From Micromonosporaceae bacterium (GTDB lineage: Bacteria > Actinomycetota > Actinomycetes > Mycobacteriales > Micromonosporaceae): 5,150 nucleotides of DNA. The stretch spans positions 1 to 5,150 of the forward strand of contig DPJL01000353.1 in NCBI GenBank assembly GCA_003543035.1. Reading direction: 5' to 3'. Below are positions 5,104 through 5,150 of this stretch, piece after piece. Under the pieces are notes generated by a model. It made no database searches and was not told the DNA's origin. It saw nothing but the letters and a program-made list of their open reading frames with translations. A program made the translations under genes and the position numbers. Within the stretch, counting starts at the first letter, position 1. Every line of letters begins with the position of its first letter.

Positions 5104-5150
5104 ATGATCGCCACGTCGCTCATCGGCGCGGTTGCCGACGTCGTGCTCGC
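5104..5150 (+). CDS. Start of an unidentified gene, cut by the window end
   Basis: Fifteen complete codons are visible, MIATSLIGAVADVVL, after an excellent Shine-Dalgarno. The segment is mildly hydrophobic and could be the start of a membrane helix, a signal sequence or simply a buried strand; it is too short to assign. It is not folK, which would show a GSNLGD sequence near its start. It therefore marks new sequence beyond the folP-folB block and probably belongs to a separate transcription unit. Confidence 0.55.
   Translation, partial: MIATSLIGAVADVVL

Noticed and set aside
5081..5104. Seven-codon leader peptide before the last gene
   Set aside because: It has no ribosome binding site of its own and its codons are mostly the Shine-Dalgarno of the next gene; the TAATG overlap is probably incidental.
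1..5150. CRISPR array or tandem repeats
   Set aside because: No regularly spaced direct repeats were seen on reading through the window.

Overview
The window looks like chromosomal DNA from a high-GC actinobacterium. The evidence is GTG starts, GC-rich third codon positions, a DUF3180 membrane protein (a family I know only from Actinobacteria, beside folK), and FolP/FolK/DUF3180 sequences that resemble Micromonosporaceae-type proteins from memory. I could not search databases, so the family-level placement is inference.

The core is a tetrahydrofolate biosynthesis locus split into two divergent arms. On the plus strand, folP (dihydropteroate synthase, 3751-4548) overlaps folB (dihydroneopterin aldolase, 4536-4919). 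On the minus strand, folK (HPPK, 2444-1917) overlaps a DUF3180 gene (1920-1420), followed after 92 bp by an orphan RbsC-like ABC permease (1327-104). In most actinobacteria folP-folB-folK-DUF3180 run in one direction, so this locus appears rearranged between folB and folK.

Between the two arms, on the minus strand, lies a TnpB-only element of the IS200/IS605 (IS1341-like) type. Its tnpB has an intact RuvC triad and zinc finger, but no TnpA is present. The right end is recognisable as a strong GC hairpin (2457-2483) followed by a terminus ending GTCAA (2450-2446). That end abuts the folK start codon: the tnpB stop and folK start share ATGA, the folK Shine-Dalgarno lies inside the element, and the predicted omega-RNA guide is the first codons of folK. 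An RNA-guided nuclease gene, its guide RNA and a housekeeping folate gene are therefore interlocked in about 20 bp. This is the most interesting part of the window.

The left edge (2-102) holds a long imperfect inverted repeat (20 Watson-Crick plus 2 G-U pairs out of 23) touching the permease stop codon. The right edge (4920-5103) is intergenic, with a weak terminator-like hairpin, a possible promoter and a strong ribosome binding site in front of a gene cut off by the window end.
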